64,000 bases of DNA from Caulochytrium protostelioides. Taxonomy: Eukaryota; Chytridiomycota; Caulochytriomycetes; Caulochytriales; Caulochytriaceae. Location of the stretch: contig ML014176.1 of the NCBI GenBank assembly GCA_003615045.1, positions 1 to 64,000 of the forward strand. The letters are read 5' to 3'. Made by a program: the position numbers and the translations under genes. Below, in pieces: positions 38,105 through 49,533 of this stretch. The stretch's first letter is position 1; each line of letters starts with the position of its first letter. A model generated the notes under the pieces. That model did not search any database, was not told the origin of the DNA, and worked only from the letters and a program-made list of their open reading frames with translations.

Positions 38105-41100
38105 ATGCCGGCATACCAGAAGACCCTGTTTGTGCCGCGACCGGACCCGGTCCTCAAGGGCACTGCGCCCGTCTTCTACAATGAAGCGTCCGGCGAGGTC
38201 TTCCAGAACTACAGGTAATGCATGCCCTGAGCGGTGCGAAAGACCAAACTCTGACATGCTGCGGCCCCGTATGAATCTCCCCTGATGAAGCCGCGTATTC
38301 ATCTTTTTTTTCTCTTGTCGACGCGCTAATGGCATGCGATCAACGCGGATGATTGTTGGGCGGTGCAGCGACTATGTCCAGGCTCAGCTGTTCTATACGA
38401 CGATGCACTGGAACTGCACGCTGTCGAATCGCCGCAATCTGACGTTTCGGCAGGCGTACGAGTCCGAAAAGGCCGAGCGCGCCCAGCTCGCGCACTTCTG
38501 CGAAGCCTGGCGGCCAGCCGCGCTGCGCACCATCCACTACTTCCAGGGCCCCGTCGCGCGACTCACCGACACGCTGCAGTCCCACATCAAGCAGACCCTC
38601 TACGTCGGCGAAAAGGTCGTCTCGCAGACATCGAAACAGGCTTTCCGCATCACCGACGTCCACGACGCGCCGAGGCGGTACGTGGGCGTCCTGCTGACGG
38701 GGGACGACGGCCACGCGGACGACGGCGATGGCAAGGAGCTCGTGTCGGCGACGACGACGGCGGCGCCGGTCTCGCCGTCGGCGACGACCATCGAGATTGC
38801 CGATGGCGCGTGGGAGCGCTCGTCCAAGGTCTTGTACCAGATGCACTTCAAGCGGTTTATCAACTACGCGTGCACCAAAGTCACCGCCGTGCCCGTCTAC
38901 ATCGTGCATCCGCACCTGCTCGCGCAGTACGGCGTCCCCGACACGCCGCCTCGGGACATGGATCCTGTGCTGGCACGCCGCGTCGCCGACGCCGTCGCGA
39001 AACTGCGCGAAACCGACCGACAGCAGGCCGAGCAGCAGGCCCGCATCAAGGCCGAGGCCGAGGCCGCCGCGACCGCCACGGCTGTGACCACTGCGGCTGC
39101 CATTGCTGCTACCGCGACTTCTGCCGCGGCTTCCGCACCGGCATCGCCGCCGAAACGGGGCCGCGCCGCACCCAAGACTGAGGCAGCGGACGGCTCGACG
39201 CCCGTGAAGCGGCGCCGGGCGAAAGCCGCTGCGCCCGCGGCAGCGACCGAGGGCGAGGGGACGCCGACGCCGCCGGCGGCCAAGCGCAGCCGCAAGCAAC
39301 CTGCGGCGGCGACCGCCGATGCCGTCGCCGCACCGGAAGCCAAGCCTGAGCCGGCGGCGCCCGTCAAGGAAGAACCCGCGGTCGAGGTCAAGAAAGACGT
39401 CGTCAAGTACCCGATTGAGGACTTGGAACTGGCGGACCGGCAGCCGCCGCCGCGCCGCGCCGTCGACGCGCGGTGGGACATCGATCTGCCCGCCGAGCAC
39501 GCGTCCGCCATCGTGCCGCTGTATGCGCAGCTGTTCACGTTCTCGACGGACTTCAAACTCTCGCGGTTCACCATCGACGATATGGTCAGCGCGCTGCGCG
39601 ACGAGTGGCGTCCGATCGACCGTGCGGGGCCCTTTTGCAACGTGCTGCTCGTGGAGATGATCGGCTCCTTACTCGCCGTGATCTGCCGGTCGTACCGCAA
39701 CGAGGAGTGGAAGCTGCCCGCCGCCGCCGCCGCCGCGCCGCCGCCGTCCCATCTTCCGGCGGCGCCGCGCACTGAGTCCCCGGATGACGGCGAGAGCGAC
39801 ATGGACGAGGACTCCAAGGACCACCCGCGTCCCGCGGCCTCGAGCGACGCGTCGCCGCGGCCGATCGACCTCGACGCGCTGGCGGCATTGACGCCCATCG
39901 AGCGGAACAACCTCGACGCGTGGATCCAATGGTTCCCCGGGCAGTGGGCCGACGGGTTTGATGCCCCCCCGCCGGGGACGCCCGCGAGCCACACGCACCC
40001 GCGCCACTCGGCCCTGCCCCACGTCGGCCGCATGGCCGCGTGGGCGGTGGTGCTCGTCGGATTCCTGCGCGACGCGCTGCCGCCCGCCGAGCACGAGCGC
40101 GCCACCGCCTTGCTCAACGTGCTCCTGCGCGAACCGACCCCTGCGGACGCCGCCGCCGCCGCCAGCGCGGCCGCGACATCGTCGGCGGCGTCCTCACCCC
40201 GCGCCGCGCGCCATGCGGCCGTCGACCCCAATATGGTCGCCGCGACAGATGAGCAGATCGCCGCGGCGCTGGACGACGACGACGACGACCACGGTGAGGC
40301 CGGCGTGGCCGAAAGCGAACCCTCGACGGGCGACGCGGACGCGGACGCCGATGGCGACGCGGCAGACCCTGATGACGACGCCGACGCCGGGTGGGGTCGC
40401 CGCGTGTCGCAGCGCCAGAAGCATCTCCGCGTCGTGCAGCGCCGCGACGTGCAGGAGCGCCAGAGCCGGTCCCGGGCGGCCACCGCCGCAGCGACGGCGG
40501 CCGCCGCGGCCGACGCCGGGTCGGAGAGCGACGACGGCGGCTCAGCATCGACCGCGTCGCGGCACGAGCGCCGCGCCGCGGCGGAGAGCAGCGGCCGCGA
40601 GCGCAGCACACGCCGCGCGCTGCGCGATCAGGACGATCACTACCAGACGCAGGTCGGTCGCTTGTCGAACCGCGTCGAAACTAACTTCCGGCATCTCACG
40701 CTTGACGACCGGATCTACGTGCTGGACCAGCTCGTTGCGAAAGCCGCCGATGCGGCCGTGATCCGCGTCGGCATCGACGCCGCCGTCGACCGCTTGCGCC
40801 AGGCGCGGTTCCGCCGCAAGGAGCTCGGCCGGATCCGAAAGGAGTGTGCGGACGAACTCGAGGACTTTCTGGCCGCACTCGAAAAGGAGAAGGCCGCCGA
40901 CCCCGACGCTGCAGCCGCCGAGGCCGCGGGCGCCACCACGGACGCCGGCAGCGACGCCGTCACGCCTGTCCCAGCGCGCATCACGCCGAGCCATCCCGTG
41001 ACGGACGACGAGAGCGATGCCGAGGGCTCCGAAGCCGACTCGGCGTCGGTCACCAGCTCCACGGCGCCGGCGGGCGCGGCATCGGCCGGCGCCACGAACG

Positions 41101-41888
41101 CGCGCAGCCAGCGCGTCGCGACGATGCGGCGCGAGCTGCTGCGCCGCGAAGAAGAGCGCAAGCGCCGTCTCGCAGCGCTCGAGCAGGAGAAACGCGCGTA
41201 CCGCGACAAGCGGCAGGCCCAGAAGGCGCGCGCGCTGCAGCGCAAGCAGCTCGAGGACGCCTACGAAGCCGCGAACCGCAACGTGGCGGCCGCCGACCGC
41301 GAGGTGCGCCGGTGGTCGAGCCATATCCGCGTCAAGGCGCTCGGGCGCGACCGTTACCAGCACCGCTACTGGTGGATCGACGGCGGGCTGGATCTGCCAA
41401 CCGTGTCGGTGAACCCGCGCAAGCCGCCACAACTGCTCGACGGCCGCGAGCCCTACTATGGGCTGGGCCGGCTGCTGATTGAAGCGGCCGCACCCGAGGA
41501 CGTTGAACTGGCCTCCGATGGAGCGGGCGAGGCGGCCGACGACCCCTTCGGCGCCGCTTCCGATGGCGTGGTCACGGCGTCGTCGTGGATGATGCTGACG
41601 ACGATCGACGAGGTCGAGGACTGGATGAAGTGGCTCGACCACCGCGGGATCCGCGAGCGGCACCTGCTGATTGCGCTGAATAAGATGCTGCTGGATATCC
41701 AGCAGCGGATGCAGATGCGCCACGAGACGAATGCGCGCATCGTCACGCGGCAGGCGCAGCACATCGCGATGCCCCAGCGGCCCTCGCGGAGCACCCGGAC
41801 GCTCAACGGCGTCGCTGCGGCCGAGGTCTATGGCCCGTGGCAGGCCTTCCATCAGTACATGAACTACCATGCCAGCAGCCGCGAATGA
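38105..41888 (+). CDS. ITC1: ISWI chromatin-remodelling subunit (ITC1/ACF1-like)
   Basis: Two exons, 38105-38214 and 38369-41888, give 1209 residues. Exon 1 plus the start of exon 2 form a WAC domain (MPAYQKTLFVPRPDP; VFYNEASGEVFQNY; then LFYTTMHWNCTLSNRRNLTF and ESEKAERAQL), which binds DNA at the nucleosome entry site. A DDT domain lies at about 406-470 (FTFSTDFKLSRFTIDDMVSA). WHIM-type motifs follow at about 800-885 (LTLDDRIYVLDQL; ELGRIRKECADELEDFLAAL) and about 1025 (KALGRDRYQHRYWWIDGGLD), the surface that contacts the ISWI ATPase. No PHD or bromodomain is present, as in yeast Itc1 and unlike metazoan ACF1. Ala/Pro-, Asp- and Lys-rich linkers separate the domains. Confidence 0.9.
38215..38368 (+). 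other. ITC1 intron (154 bp)
   Basis: Donor GTAATG, acceptor GTGCAG, CTAAT branch-site candidate near 38326. Phase 2 junction (AG+C) yields QNY-S-DYVQAQ, restoring a continuous WAC domain. Confidence 0.88.
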
Positions 41889-42037
41889 CGCGCCTGCTGA
41901 TGCTCTGCCCGCGCATCTGCAAATGGTCTGATTGTGCGTCTGCTGTTGATTTGCATAACGCGTCTGCGGATGCCCGTTGAATCGATTCCATGTAATGGTT
42001 TATATATCCACCACATGACGTGACGTCCAGTCACCGG
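41889..42037. other. Convergent 3' intergenic region
   Basis: 149 bp between the converging ITC1 and bestrophin-like genes, AT-richer than flanks. Confidence 0.6.
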
Positions 42038-44008
42038 CTAGTCTATCAGCCGCCCCCGCATAATGTGCTCAATATCCTCGCGCAGTTTGACGCACCAGTA
42101 GTCGAGCGGCAGGTCGTTCTGCTCGGTGCCGAAGGGCTCTTCGATCTCGGACGCGATCGAGTCGACCCCAAAGAACGCCAGGCTGACGGTGACCGTGACG
42201 ATGACCGTGCTGTAGCCGAGGGTCCGGACCAGCCAGACCGGCAAGGCACACAGATACACAAACAGGATCTGCTTCATGTGGACGCCGAACGACCGCGGCA
42301 TCGGGACCATCAGCAGGGTCTCGAACTTACCCAGCAGGTGGTTCACGGCACTCACGGCCGCCGTCGTGCTTGCGGCGTCGTCGCGGTCTAGCCGCCCGGC
42401 GAGGCGGTGCTGCTTCAGCCGCACGGCCACGCGCTGGATCACGTCCAGAGGCACATTGATGGCCAGCCCGCCGACATACGGGTCCGCCGACACGTGGACA
42501 GGGCCGCGGCGCCGACGCGGTTGCGGCCGTGGCGCTGGGGGGTACGACGCGGCCGCCGGGTCCGTCTGTCGCCGCGCGGCCTCGCGCTCCGACGGGCTGG
42601 CGTCGTCGCAATCCGTCCGGGTGTCCGCCGCCGGGCCGCGCGCAGGCGACGACGCGGGCAGCAGCAGCGCGGCGGCAGCCGCCTCGTCGTCAAAGAGGCT
42701 CGTGGCGTTGCTGCCGGACAGCGACTCGCCGCGCTCCGCGGCCGCCGGACGCGGCTGCACGCCCGGGACGGGCGACGGGAAGCGCGCTCGCGCCGCGTCC
42801 GCCTTGCCGCTCGGTGGCGGTGGGCCCCTCGGGGGCGGCGGCAGGCTGCCGAAGGGACTCGCGAACAGGGCGTCGTCGGAGGCCGCGCGCGGAGGGTCAG
42901 TCAGGGACCGGCGGCGCGCGTGCGACGGCCGCTGGCGGAGCTGCGCGGCCGTCTCGGCCTCTCTGTCGTAGTGCAGCGACCCCTGGGGGTGGCGCACGAT
43001 GCTGGCGCGCGGACTCAGACTCGGGCTGCGGCTGTGGCTCCGGCCGTAACGCGGCGGGACGGCGTCGTCGGGCGAGGCCGGCGCCGGCGTCGCCGTCAGC
43101 CCTTGGCCTTGGAAAGCGTCGTCGGGCGCCGGCATCGAAACGACCGAGAGCGGTGAGGGCACGGCGGGCACGGACGCGAGGGCGGCCGACGCCGCCGCCG
43201 CGGGTCCTATGCTGCGGCCGCGGCGCGGCCGTCTTGGCGCGCTGCCGTATCGGTCCATAGCCCCGTCGTTGTCGCTGTCATCGCTGTCGTCGATCTCGCC
43301 GTTCATGCCGTCGGCGTGGGCGTGCTCGAGCAGCACCCGCAGCTCCGGACTGGACCACGCATTCTCCCCCCGGAGCGCGTACTTGGTGGCGACGGCGACG
43401 CCGACAATGAGGCGCATGAGGCGGCGCTTGTCCTGGCGCTCCGCGGGGGTCGCGGTGTGGATGCCGTTCTGGACGGCGCGCGCCAGATTGCGCAGCGCCG
43501 TCGTGAGCTGCGTCCAGCACTGCGCGCCGGACCAGTAGCGCTCGAACCCGCGGTTCGCCCGCAACGCCAGCAGCAGCCCGACGGGCACGTTCATGATCGA
43601 AATCAGCTTGTCATCGAGGTGCCATGTCCAGCTCGAGCGCCGCGCGAGCGCAACGACGGCCAGCGCATACAGCCCGAAGAACAGCACGATGGGCGCGACG
43701 ACGGGCAGGATGGTGTCGCGGATCCGGAAGACCTGGGCGAACAGCGACAGCCCCGACGTCTGTGGCTGGTTCCGGAAGAACGGGTGGTACGTCTGCTCCG
43801 AGTGAAATGACGCGTCCCGGAGTATGCGCCTGCCGCCGCCGCCGCCGCCGCCGCCGCAGGAGAGCGGTATGGACCGCGCAAGCGGCACGTCGTGCGGGAA
43901 GTGCACGCGGGGGCCCAGATCGCTGAGGGAACGCGACGGCGGCAGGGGACTAGGGCTGCGCGATGCGAGCGAACCCCCCGGCGAGGACATGAGGCTCGCG
44001 CGGGCCAT
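42038..44008 (-). CDS. Bestrophin-like (UPF0187) anion channel
   Basis: A 656-residue membrane protein of the bestrophin/UPF0187 family. After a Ser/Pro-rich N-terminus comes the first half of the channel (about 90-215: PVVAPIVLFFGLYALAVVAL, ISIMNVPVGLLLALRANRGF, ERYWSGAQCW). A ~290-residue disordered, Pro/Arg/Asp-rich insertion follows. The second half (about 505-656) has INVPLDVIQRVAVRL, two membrane helices, and the family signature IASEIEEPFGTEQNDLPLD. Such proteins are pentameric chloride channels in animals and are found in many fungi and bacteria. The ATG at 44008 is the first in frame. It converges with ITC1. Confidence 0.87.
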   Translation of the reverse strand: MARASLMSSPGGSLASRSPSPLPPSRSLSDLGPRVHFPHDVPLARSIPLSCGGGGGGGGRRILRDASFHSEQTYHPFFRNQPQTSGLSLFAQVFRIRDTILPVVAPIVLFFGLYALAVVALARRSSWTWHLDDKLISIMNVPVGLLLALRANRGFERYWSGAQCWTQLTTALRNLARAVQNGIHTATPAERQDKRRLMRLIVGVAVATKYALRGENAWSSPELRVLLEHAHADGMNGEIDDSDDSDNDGAMDRYGSAPRRPRRGRSIGPAAAASAALASVPAVPSPLSVVSMPAPDDAFQGQGLTATPAPASPDDAVPPRYGRSHSRSPSLSPRASIVRHPQGSLHYDREAETAAQLRQRPSHARRRSLTDPPRAASDDALFASPFGSLPPPPRGPPPPSGKADAARARFPSPVPGVQPRPAAAERGESLSGSNATSLFDDEAAAAALLLPASSPARGPAADTRTDCDDASPSEREAARRQTDPAAASYPPAPRPQPRRRRGPVHVSADPYVGGLAINVPLDVIQRVAVRLKQHRLAGRLDRDDAASTTAAVSAVNHLLGKFETLLMVPMPRSFGVHMKQILFVYLCALPVWLVRTLGYSTVIVTVTVSLAFFGVDSIASEIEEPFGTEQNDLPLDYWCVKLREDIEHIMRGRLID

Positions 44009-45795
44009 CCGCGACCGGTGGCGGCGGCAGCCGACGACGTGGCGACGGAGTGGCGGCGTCCGCGGCGGCGATGGCGACGACGGCGCCCGTCAGCCGCGGC
44101 GCGCGCTCACGCAATGAAGCACGGCGAAGGGGATGGGAGGTCTGCCAGGATGCGGCAGCGGGCGAGCAAGCGCTAGCGAGGTCGTCCAGCCGTCGGTCAT
44201 GAAGCGCACGTGGACCGCATCCGCTGCGTGCAGAACCCCTGCTTCCGCCATACGACGAGTCGCATCTTCAAGGCAGCAGGCCATCCAAAAACCAAAAGGA
44301 TCTGGGGCATCTTCAGTATCTCCCATATCTCCAGCATCGGCGCTTCGCAGGCGGCGATACTGGCGGGGGCATGGCTCATGGCGGGGATCGGCCAGGGATC
44401 GGCGTTGCCAAGAAGGCCCCCAGAAGTTTCTCTTGGCGAAGGCGGCAGTGCCCGTTAGCGGCCAGGGGACCGCCGATCCCGCCGCCACCAATTCAAACCC
44501 CGCGGCCATGCGCACGCGGCCTCGACGTGCGCGGCGCTCGCAGGATCGCGGGCGAACTCCGACTCTGCGTGGCGGCCTCAACCGCCATGGCAGCCTCGCT
44601 AGCGCGGCGCAGAAACGGCGAGCAGCGACGATTGGTGGGCGTCGGGCCAGGAAAGGTATGGCGTCATCCGATCACGCAGAATCGAGCCGTGATGGCGCCT
44701 TCCATCCGTGGTGGATCCATGTCGTCCCAGGCGAGGCGAGGCGAATCAAGCTTGATTCGCGTATGTCGATTAGGACATTGTCATCCGGTATCGTGCGATG
44801 ATACGACCAACATGGGCGATCGCCCATCCTGCCGTGTTCTGCACCGCTGAACCAGGAGCCATCCCACCCACTGTGATCGCGCGGACAGTATGGACGACGC
44901 TTCATCCGTCGCCGCCATGAAAGCACCCATGAAACACATGTATACGTAATGCTCGGCAGCCACGCCAGATGGAGTCTCATGAAACAAGCAGCCCCTGAGG
45001 CGAGCCACGTTGTGCAACCCATCACACGAACCAACGGTCGATCTCGCGCTCCCATTCAATAGGATGCTCGCGCCGCCGATCGTCTGACGACTGGCATGCG
45101 ACGTCCGCCTGAACCAGCTGCCCGATGGATCAGCCCGTGGATACGTCGGCATTGTCCAGCCGCTCGTTCAGCCTCTGTCGTCGGGTGTTCACGGGACGCT
45201 TCTGTGATGTGCGAGAGAGGATGACGCATCGTCCCATACGCCGATTTCTCCTTGTCGTGCGAGATGCGGCGAAGCACCGCAAAGCACAAAAATGTGGCGT
45301 CGACGCCGGCGGCGTCGACGCCCCCGCGCCCGCGGCCACCCGCCGCCGAGGCCTGCGCACGCGCCATTCGTGCCGGGGCCACCGCCACGTCCGCGGCGCA
45401 CCACCACCACGACCACCACGGCGCTCGCGGAAGGATCGGCCGCCCGGGTATATGGGCGCGACCGCGGCGGTGCCGACCGCCGTCGCAGAACGGCTCAGAG
45501 CGGCCGCCGCGGCGCGTGGTAACCGAGCGCGCAGACCGGCTCGGACGGCTCGCAGGACGCGCGAAGGACGCACGTGTTGTTGGCGTGGCATGCGTGGCAG
45601 GTCGATCGGACCGCGTTTCTCTCCCCCCGACGATCCGTTCTTGCTGCTGCTCCGAGCCCTTGCGCCCACCTGTTGTCGCTCCACCCTCCCACCGCCTGCG
45701 CAGACCGCGTCCATCTGCATTGCTTGACGGTCCGCGTCGTTCCCTTCGGCTGATACGTCGGCCCTCATCGCCACGCCGTGCGCGTCGCCGCCAGG
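44009..45795. other. Divergent intergenic region
   Basis: 1.8 kb between the bestrophin-like (-) and SKP1 (+) starts. Open frames are low-complexity shadows or lack domains. CACGTG occurs at 44207 and 45571. No RNA gene recognised. Confidence 0.5.
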
Positions 45796-46278
45796 ATGAG
45801 CAAAATCATTCTCAAGAGCCAGGATGGCCAGGAGTTCACGGTCACCAAGACGGTGGCGTGCCAGAGCGCCATGATCAAGAACCTGATTGGTGACTTTGGC
45901 GAAGAAGCGGAACACCCGATCCCGCTGCCGAACGTGACCGGCCCCATCCTCGCGAAGGTGATTGAGTATGCGGACCACCACAAGGACGACCCGCCGCCGT
46001 CGGGCGACGATGCGCAGCAGGTGCGCACGTCCGAGGACATCGACGCGTGGGACGCCGAATTCATTAACGTCGACCAGGGCACGCTCTTCGAGCTCATCCT
46101 CGCCGCGAACTACCTCGACATGAAGAACCTGCTCGACCTCGGCTGCAAGAACGTCGCCAACATGATCAAGGGCAAGAGCGTCGAGGAGATCCGCAAGACC
46201 TTCAACATCCAGAACGACTTTAGCCCTGAGGAGGAGGAGCAGATCCGCCGCGAGAACGCCTGGGCCGAAGACCGCTAA
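45796..46278 (+). CDS. SKP1: SCF ubiquitin-ligase adaptor SKP1
   Basis: A 160-residue protein matching SKP1 throughout. The BTB/POZ domain ([40 protein letters not shown]) binds cullin-1. The acidic loop is present. The C-terminal F-box-binding helices ([40 protein letters not shown]) end in the invariant [19 protein letters not shown]. Length is typical (~160-195). The frame opens a few codons upstream, but MSKIILKS is the family start. No intron is evident. It converges with the surface protein gene at 46504. Confidence 0.97.
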   Translation: MSKIILKSQDGQEFTVTKTVACQSAMIKNLIGDFGEEAEHPIPLPNVTGPILAKVIEYADHHKDDPPPSGDDAQQVRTSEDIDAWDAEFINVDQGTLFELILAANYLDMKNLLDLGCKNVANMIKGKSVEEIRKTFNIQNDFSPEEEEQIRRENAWAEDR

Positions 46279-46486
46279 ACCCTCCCCCGGCCGACGTGGA
46301 TGGGCCCCTGCCTGCGACCCTCGGGTATGACGACGACGCATCCCGCGAGATGCTGCGCCCATGATGAAGTGTGTTTCCCCCGCGATCCACCCGTCTCGCC
46401 ACCTCTCGCAGTCTTCGAGCACATCGTCTCGGTGCGTGTTCGTGGATGTGTGTTGATGGATGCATCATCATCAAGCATGATTTAGT

Positions 46487-46492
46487 AATAAA
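46487..46492 (+). terminator. AATAAA poly(A) signal candidate
   Basis: AATAAA 209 bp after the SKP1 stop and only 12 bp from the stop of the converging gene, so the SKP1 transcript probably reaches the neighbour's 3' end. Confidence 0.5.
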
Positions 46493-46503
46493 AATGAACG
46501 AGT

Positions 46504-47316
46504 TTAGTTGAGGAACCACCACGAGCCGACGGCGGCGAGCGCGGCCATGCCCGCGCGGAGGTCCGCGATGAGCGAGGTGGCGGCAGACTGGGAGCCGCGC
46601 GTGCCGTTCGTGCCGTTCGTGCCGTTCGTGCCGTTCGTGCCGGCCGTGCCGTTCGTGGCCGCGACCTGCGTGCAGTTGCCGACGAGCTTGAAGTTGCTCA
46701 TGACGAACTGCGCGCCAGCGGGCGCGAGGTTGACCCACGTGAAGTCCTTCGTGTGGACCATGTCGAAGGCGCCGCCGTTCAGGTTCGTCGCAAAGTCCGC
46801 GAGCGGCAGCGTGACGGTCTGCTTGCTGCCGTCGGGCGTCACGTAGCGCGACAGCGGCTGGTACACGGAGTCGACGAGGCGCACGGTGCAGTTGGCGCTC
46901 TTCTGGGTGAGCGTGAAGTTGCCGTCGGCGCCGGCCGGCGCGACCAGGTCGAACTGGATGGCGCTGTACGGCGAGAGATCGAAGCACGCCTGCGACTCGA
47001 ACTTCGTGAACCAGTAGTTGAACGTCGTCGCCGTGCCCGGGTTCGCCTCCGGCTCGGGCTGGCCGATGTCGGCCGTCGCCGCCGTGATGGTCATCGTCTG
47101 GGCGCCCGCGTCCACGACGTAGGCCGCGCCGTCCTGGCCGTAGTTGCCGCCGAGCAGGTTCACGTTCTGGTTGAGCCCGTCGGTCGTGTTGGCGATCCGC
47201 GACTCCGCAAAGTCGTCGACGGTCACGTTCGCCTGGCACTGCGCGGCCGCCGACGCGAACAGCGTCGACGCGGCCATGGCGGCCATGGCCACCGTCTTGA
47301 GCGTCAGAGAAGACAT
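46504..47316 (-). CDS. Secreted, probably GPI-anchored beta-sandwich surface protein
   Basis: A 270-residue protein with a signal peptide (about 1-25, ending ASAAAQ). It has a ~190-residue domain rich in Asn, Thr, Asp and aromatic residues with four Cys. A run of tandem Asn-Gly-Thr units (about 221-240) follows, and a hydrophobic C-terminus acts as a likely GPI signal. The domain's look (VDDFAESRIANTTDG, FNYWFTKFESQACFDLSPYS, IQFDLVAPAG) resembles CBM11/CIA30-type jelly-roll domains; that is a weak resemblance. The NGT repeats are each a potential N-glycosylation site. It is probably a cell-wall or plasma-membrane surface protein. Confidence 0.68.
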   Translation of the reverse strand: MSSLTLKTVAMAAMAASTLFASAAAQCQANVTVDDFAESRIANTTDGLNQNVNLLGGNYGQDGAAYVVDAGAQTMTITAATADIGQPEPEANPGTATTFNYWFTKFESQACFDLSPYSAIQFDLVAPAGADGNFTLTQKSANCTVRLVDSVYQPLSRYVTPDGSKQTVTLPLADFATNLNGGAFDMVHTKDFTWVNLAPAGAQFVMSNFKLVGNCTQVAATNGTAGTNGTNGTNGTNGTRGSQSAATSLIADLRAGMAALAAVGSWWFLN

Positions 47317-48518
47317 GCTGAATCTGGGGCAGACAAAATGAAAGAGTAAAAGAGCGTCCTGATACCAGAAACAAGATGATGATATGAGATGCGATATGAC
47401 ACGATACGAGTCGATGCGATGCGAGACCGGGTTCTTGTGATCACGGCGGTGATGAGGGATCGTGTATCGCGACGTGTATCGGACTCACGGCCTCTTATGC
47501 AGCGAGGTACCCCATCATGCCGCATCCTTTAACGCCTGGTATGCACTTTCGAAGGACTCGTCTGTGTTCATGCAGAGGCGGATGGCCCCGTCCTGGATGA
47601 CCCCGTCGGGTATGGCCCATCGCACCACCGGATGGGACTACCCGCCGCCGCCGCCGCCCCTCGCTGCTATTCGCTGCTACGCCGCCGTCCCAGGGATGAC
47701 CCCGCCGGCCCGCGTGGTCAGGGGTGCCGCGGCACGCCTTCACGGCTTCACAAGAGCGCTCTTCAGGGGAGCGACGCTCGGGCCGTGCGGCGGGCGGTGC
47801 GCTCCCGAACGGAAGAGGCGCTCCGACCAACAGCAGCGCCGGCTCGTGGAAGGCGGCGGCCTGCGCGTGGGCGATGCTGAACCGTCTGCCTGCGCGCCGC
47901 CGGACGCCGCCACGGACGCCGCCACGGACGCCGCCACGGACCGCTACCGACGCCGCCGAGCGGTCGGCGCCTGCTGCGCCGCGCGGTCGTGACTCGCCAG
48001 GAACACCCTTCGGTCATCGCCTGAGCCGGCGGCATGTCGACGGTCGCTCTTTGTCCCTGCCTTTGCTCTTTGCCCTGGCCCTTACCTGAGCCCTGGCTCT
48101 TCTTGCTCTGGGCCTGGGCCGTGGCCGCTCGCCCACGGGCCCAGGCGGCGGTGACCCCCGTCAACGGCCGCCGCATCGAGCGGCCCTATGGTCCGCGATG
48201 CGGGACTTGGGGGGACTTGGGGACTACGGGGGTTCTGAAAATTAGTGCGGCGAATAGGTGCATCTGGACGCCAGCTCGTTGGATATGTCTACAAAGAGGA
48301 GGGAAAAAGGGGGAAAAGCGGCGGTCGCTCATTGACAAGCAATCCGGAGGAGGCGCAATGGCGCTTCGACCCGGGCCGCCGGTGCGGGATGGATGCTTCG
48401 TGTGCTCCGGCATGCGATGCAATGTCATGCGATGGATCATCCATTGACCGCTTGTGCCATACAGGCCGCATCACGGATCAGGTATGACGAGGGTGATCTC
48501 CCCGATGTCTACGCGCGC
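47317..48518. other. Intergenic region
   Basis: 1.2 kb between two minus-strand genes. It contains a triple repeat of GACGCCGCCACG near 47909-47940. No gene supported. Confidence 0.5.
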
Positions 48519-48839
48519 CTATGCAACGGACTGCAGGTCGGCCGTTTCCGAGGCCAGGGGCAGCTTGAGCGGCGCGGTCGCCGTCGCCGCCGGCGGCGCC
48601 GCTTGCTGGGCCAGCATGACGGCGTCGCGGAGAGACGCGAGACGGAAGGCCTCCTGCTGCAGACGGAGCTCTTCGGCTTCCCACTCGGCGTGCTCAATCA
48701 GATACGTGCCCAGAAACGCGAGCGGATCCTCGGGACGGCATCGCACAATCTCCGCGATGCCGGCCGCCAGCACCGGGCCGATGGTGCGCTTGAGGTAGAG
48801 GTCCTCGCGGTTGCCGTTGTGACTGCCGTTGCCCGTCAT
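48519..48839 (-). CDS. Small Dpy-30-motif protein (DYDC-like)
   Basis: A 106-residue protein whose core YLKRTIGPVLAAGIAEIVRC followed by RPEDPLAFLGTYLIEH is a Dpy-30/RIIalpha-type dimerisation motif. A short Glu/Gln-rich helix (EWEAEELRLQQEAFRLASL) follows. Dpy-30 motifs occur in the COMPASS subunit Sdc1/DPY30, in DYDC proteins, and in several axonemal and radial-spoke proteins. The motif wording here (GLAE/GIAEIVRCRPEDP) and the trailing helix look more like the DYDC/axonemal class than Sdc1. I start at MTGNGSHN; upstream codons in the frame have no domain. Role unresolved. Confidence 0.7.
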   Translation of the reverse strand: MTGNGSHNGNREDLYLKRTIGPVLAAGIAEIVRCRPEDPLAFLGTYLIEHAEWEAEELRLQQEAFRLASLRDAVMLAQQAAPPAATATAPLKLPLASETADLQSVA

Positions 48840-49533
48840 AATGTCGGAGCCTCTGTGGACGAAATGTTGGGAACTTGCAAACAAAATAACGGCGGGTATG
48901 CGAATGAGGGGCAGTTTCAACAAATAGTCAATGATGGCAACAGGATGGCGAGGCAGATCCCTGGGGATGGGGATTATCATGGAATCATCAAGCCTTGTTA
49001 GGCTATTCAGACATGATGGCTCTCGAACCCTTGCCAATAGGACAACGACGCGCATCAAACATCAGCAACATAGAAACCCGGATCATGGTTTTATAGCCTT
49101 GTAGCGAGGCGTTTTTTCGAGAATAGCCTGCCTCATCATTTTCGGGATCGCTTTGTCACCCGCACACCATCCCTTGACTCACCCAGATCCTCGGCAAAAA
49201 TAAGCCGATCTCCGACGGCAGCGCTGCACCCTTGCTCCGAGTACCCACACGAGTACTTTCACCGCCGCGCTCGCTTACCGGTCGTGCGACGTGTCCCCGG
49301 TCCATCCTCAGCTCTCTGACCCGCGCGCAGGATGGCCATCAGGGCCACTGCAAGGGCCCCCCCTCTCCCTCCGCCATCCACCGGGCATCGATGCTTCTAG
49401 AACGCATCAAATATGATACGGCTCACCGAGTTCCGCCCCAACAATTAATCGTCCCAGGCTGCCGGCGTTACAGATGCTTTCTAGGTAAAGGGGTCTGACG
49501 GATCATCCCGATCGGCTGGTATGCTCCATCATT
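48840..49533. other. Intergenic region
   Basis: About 0.7 kb between GET5 and the Dpy-30 gene on the minus strand; comparatively AT-rich; no feature seen. Confidence 0.5.
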
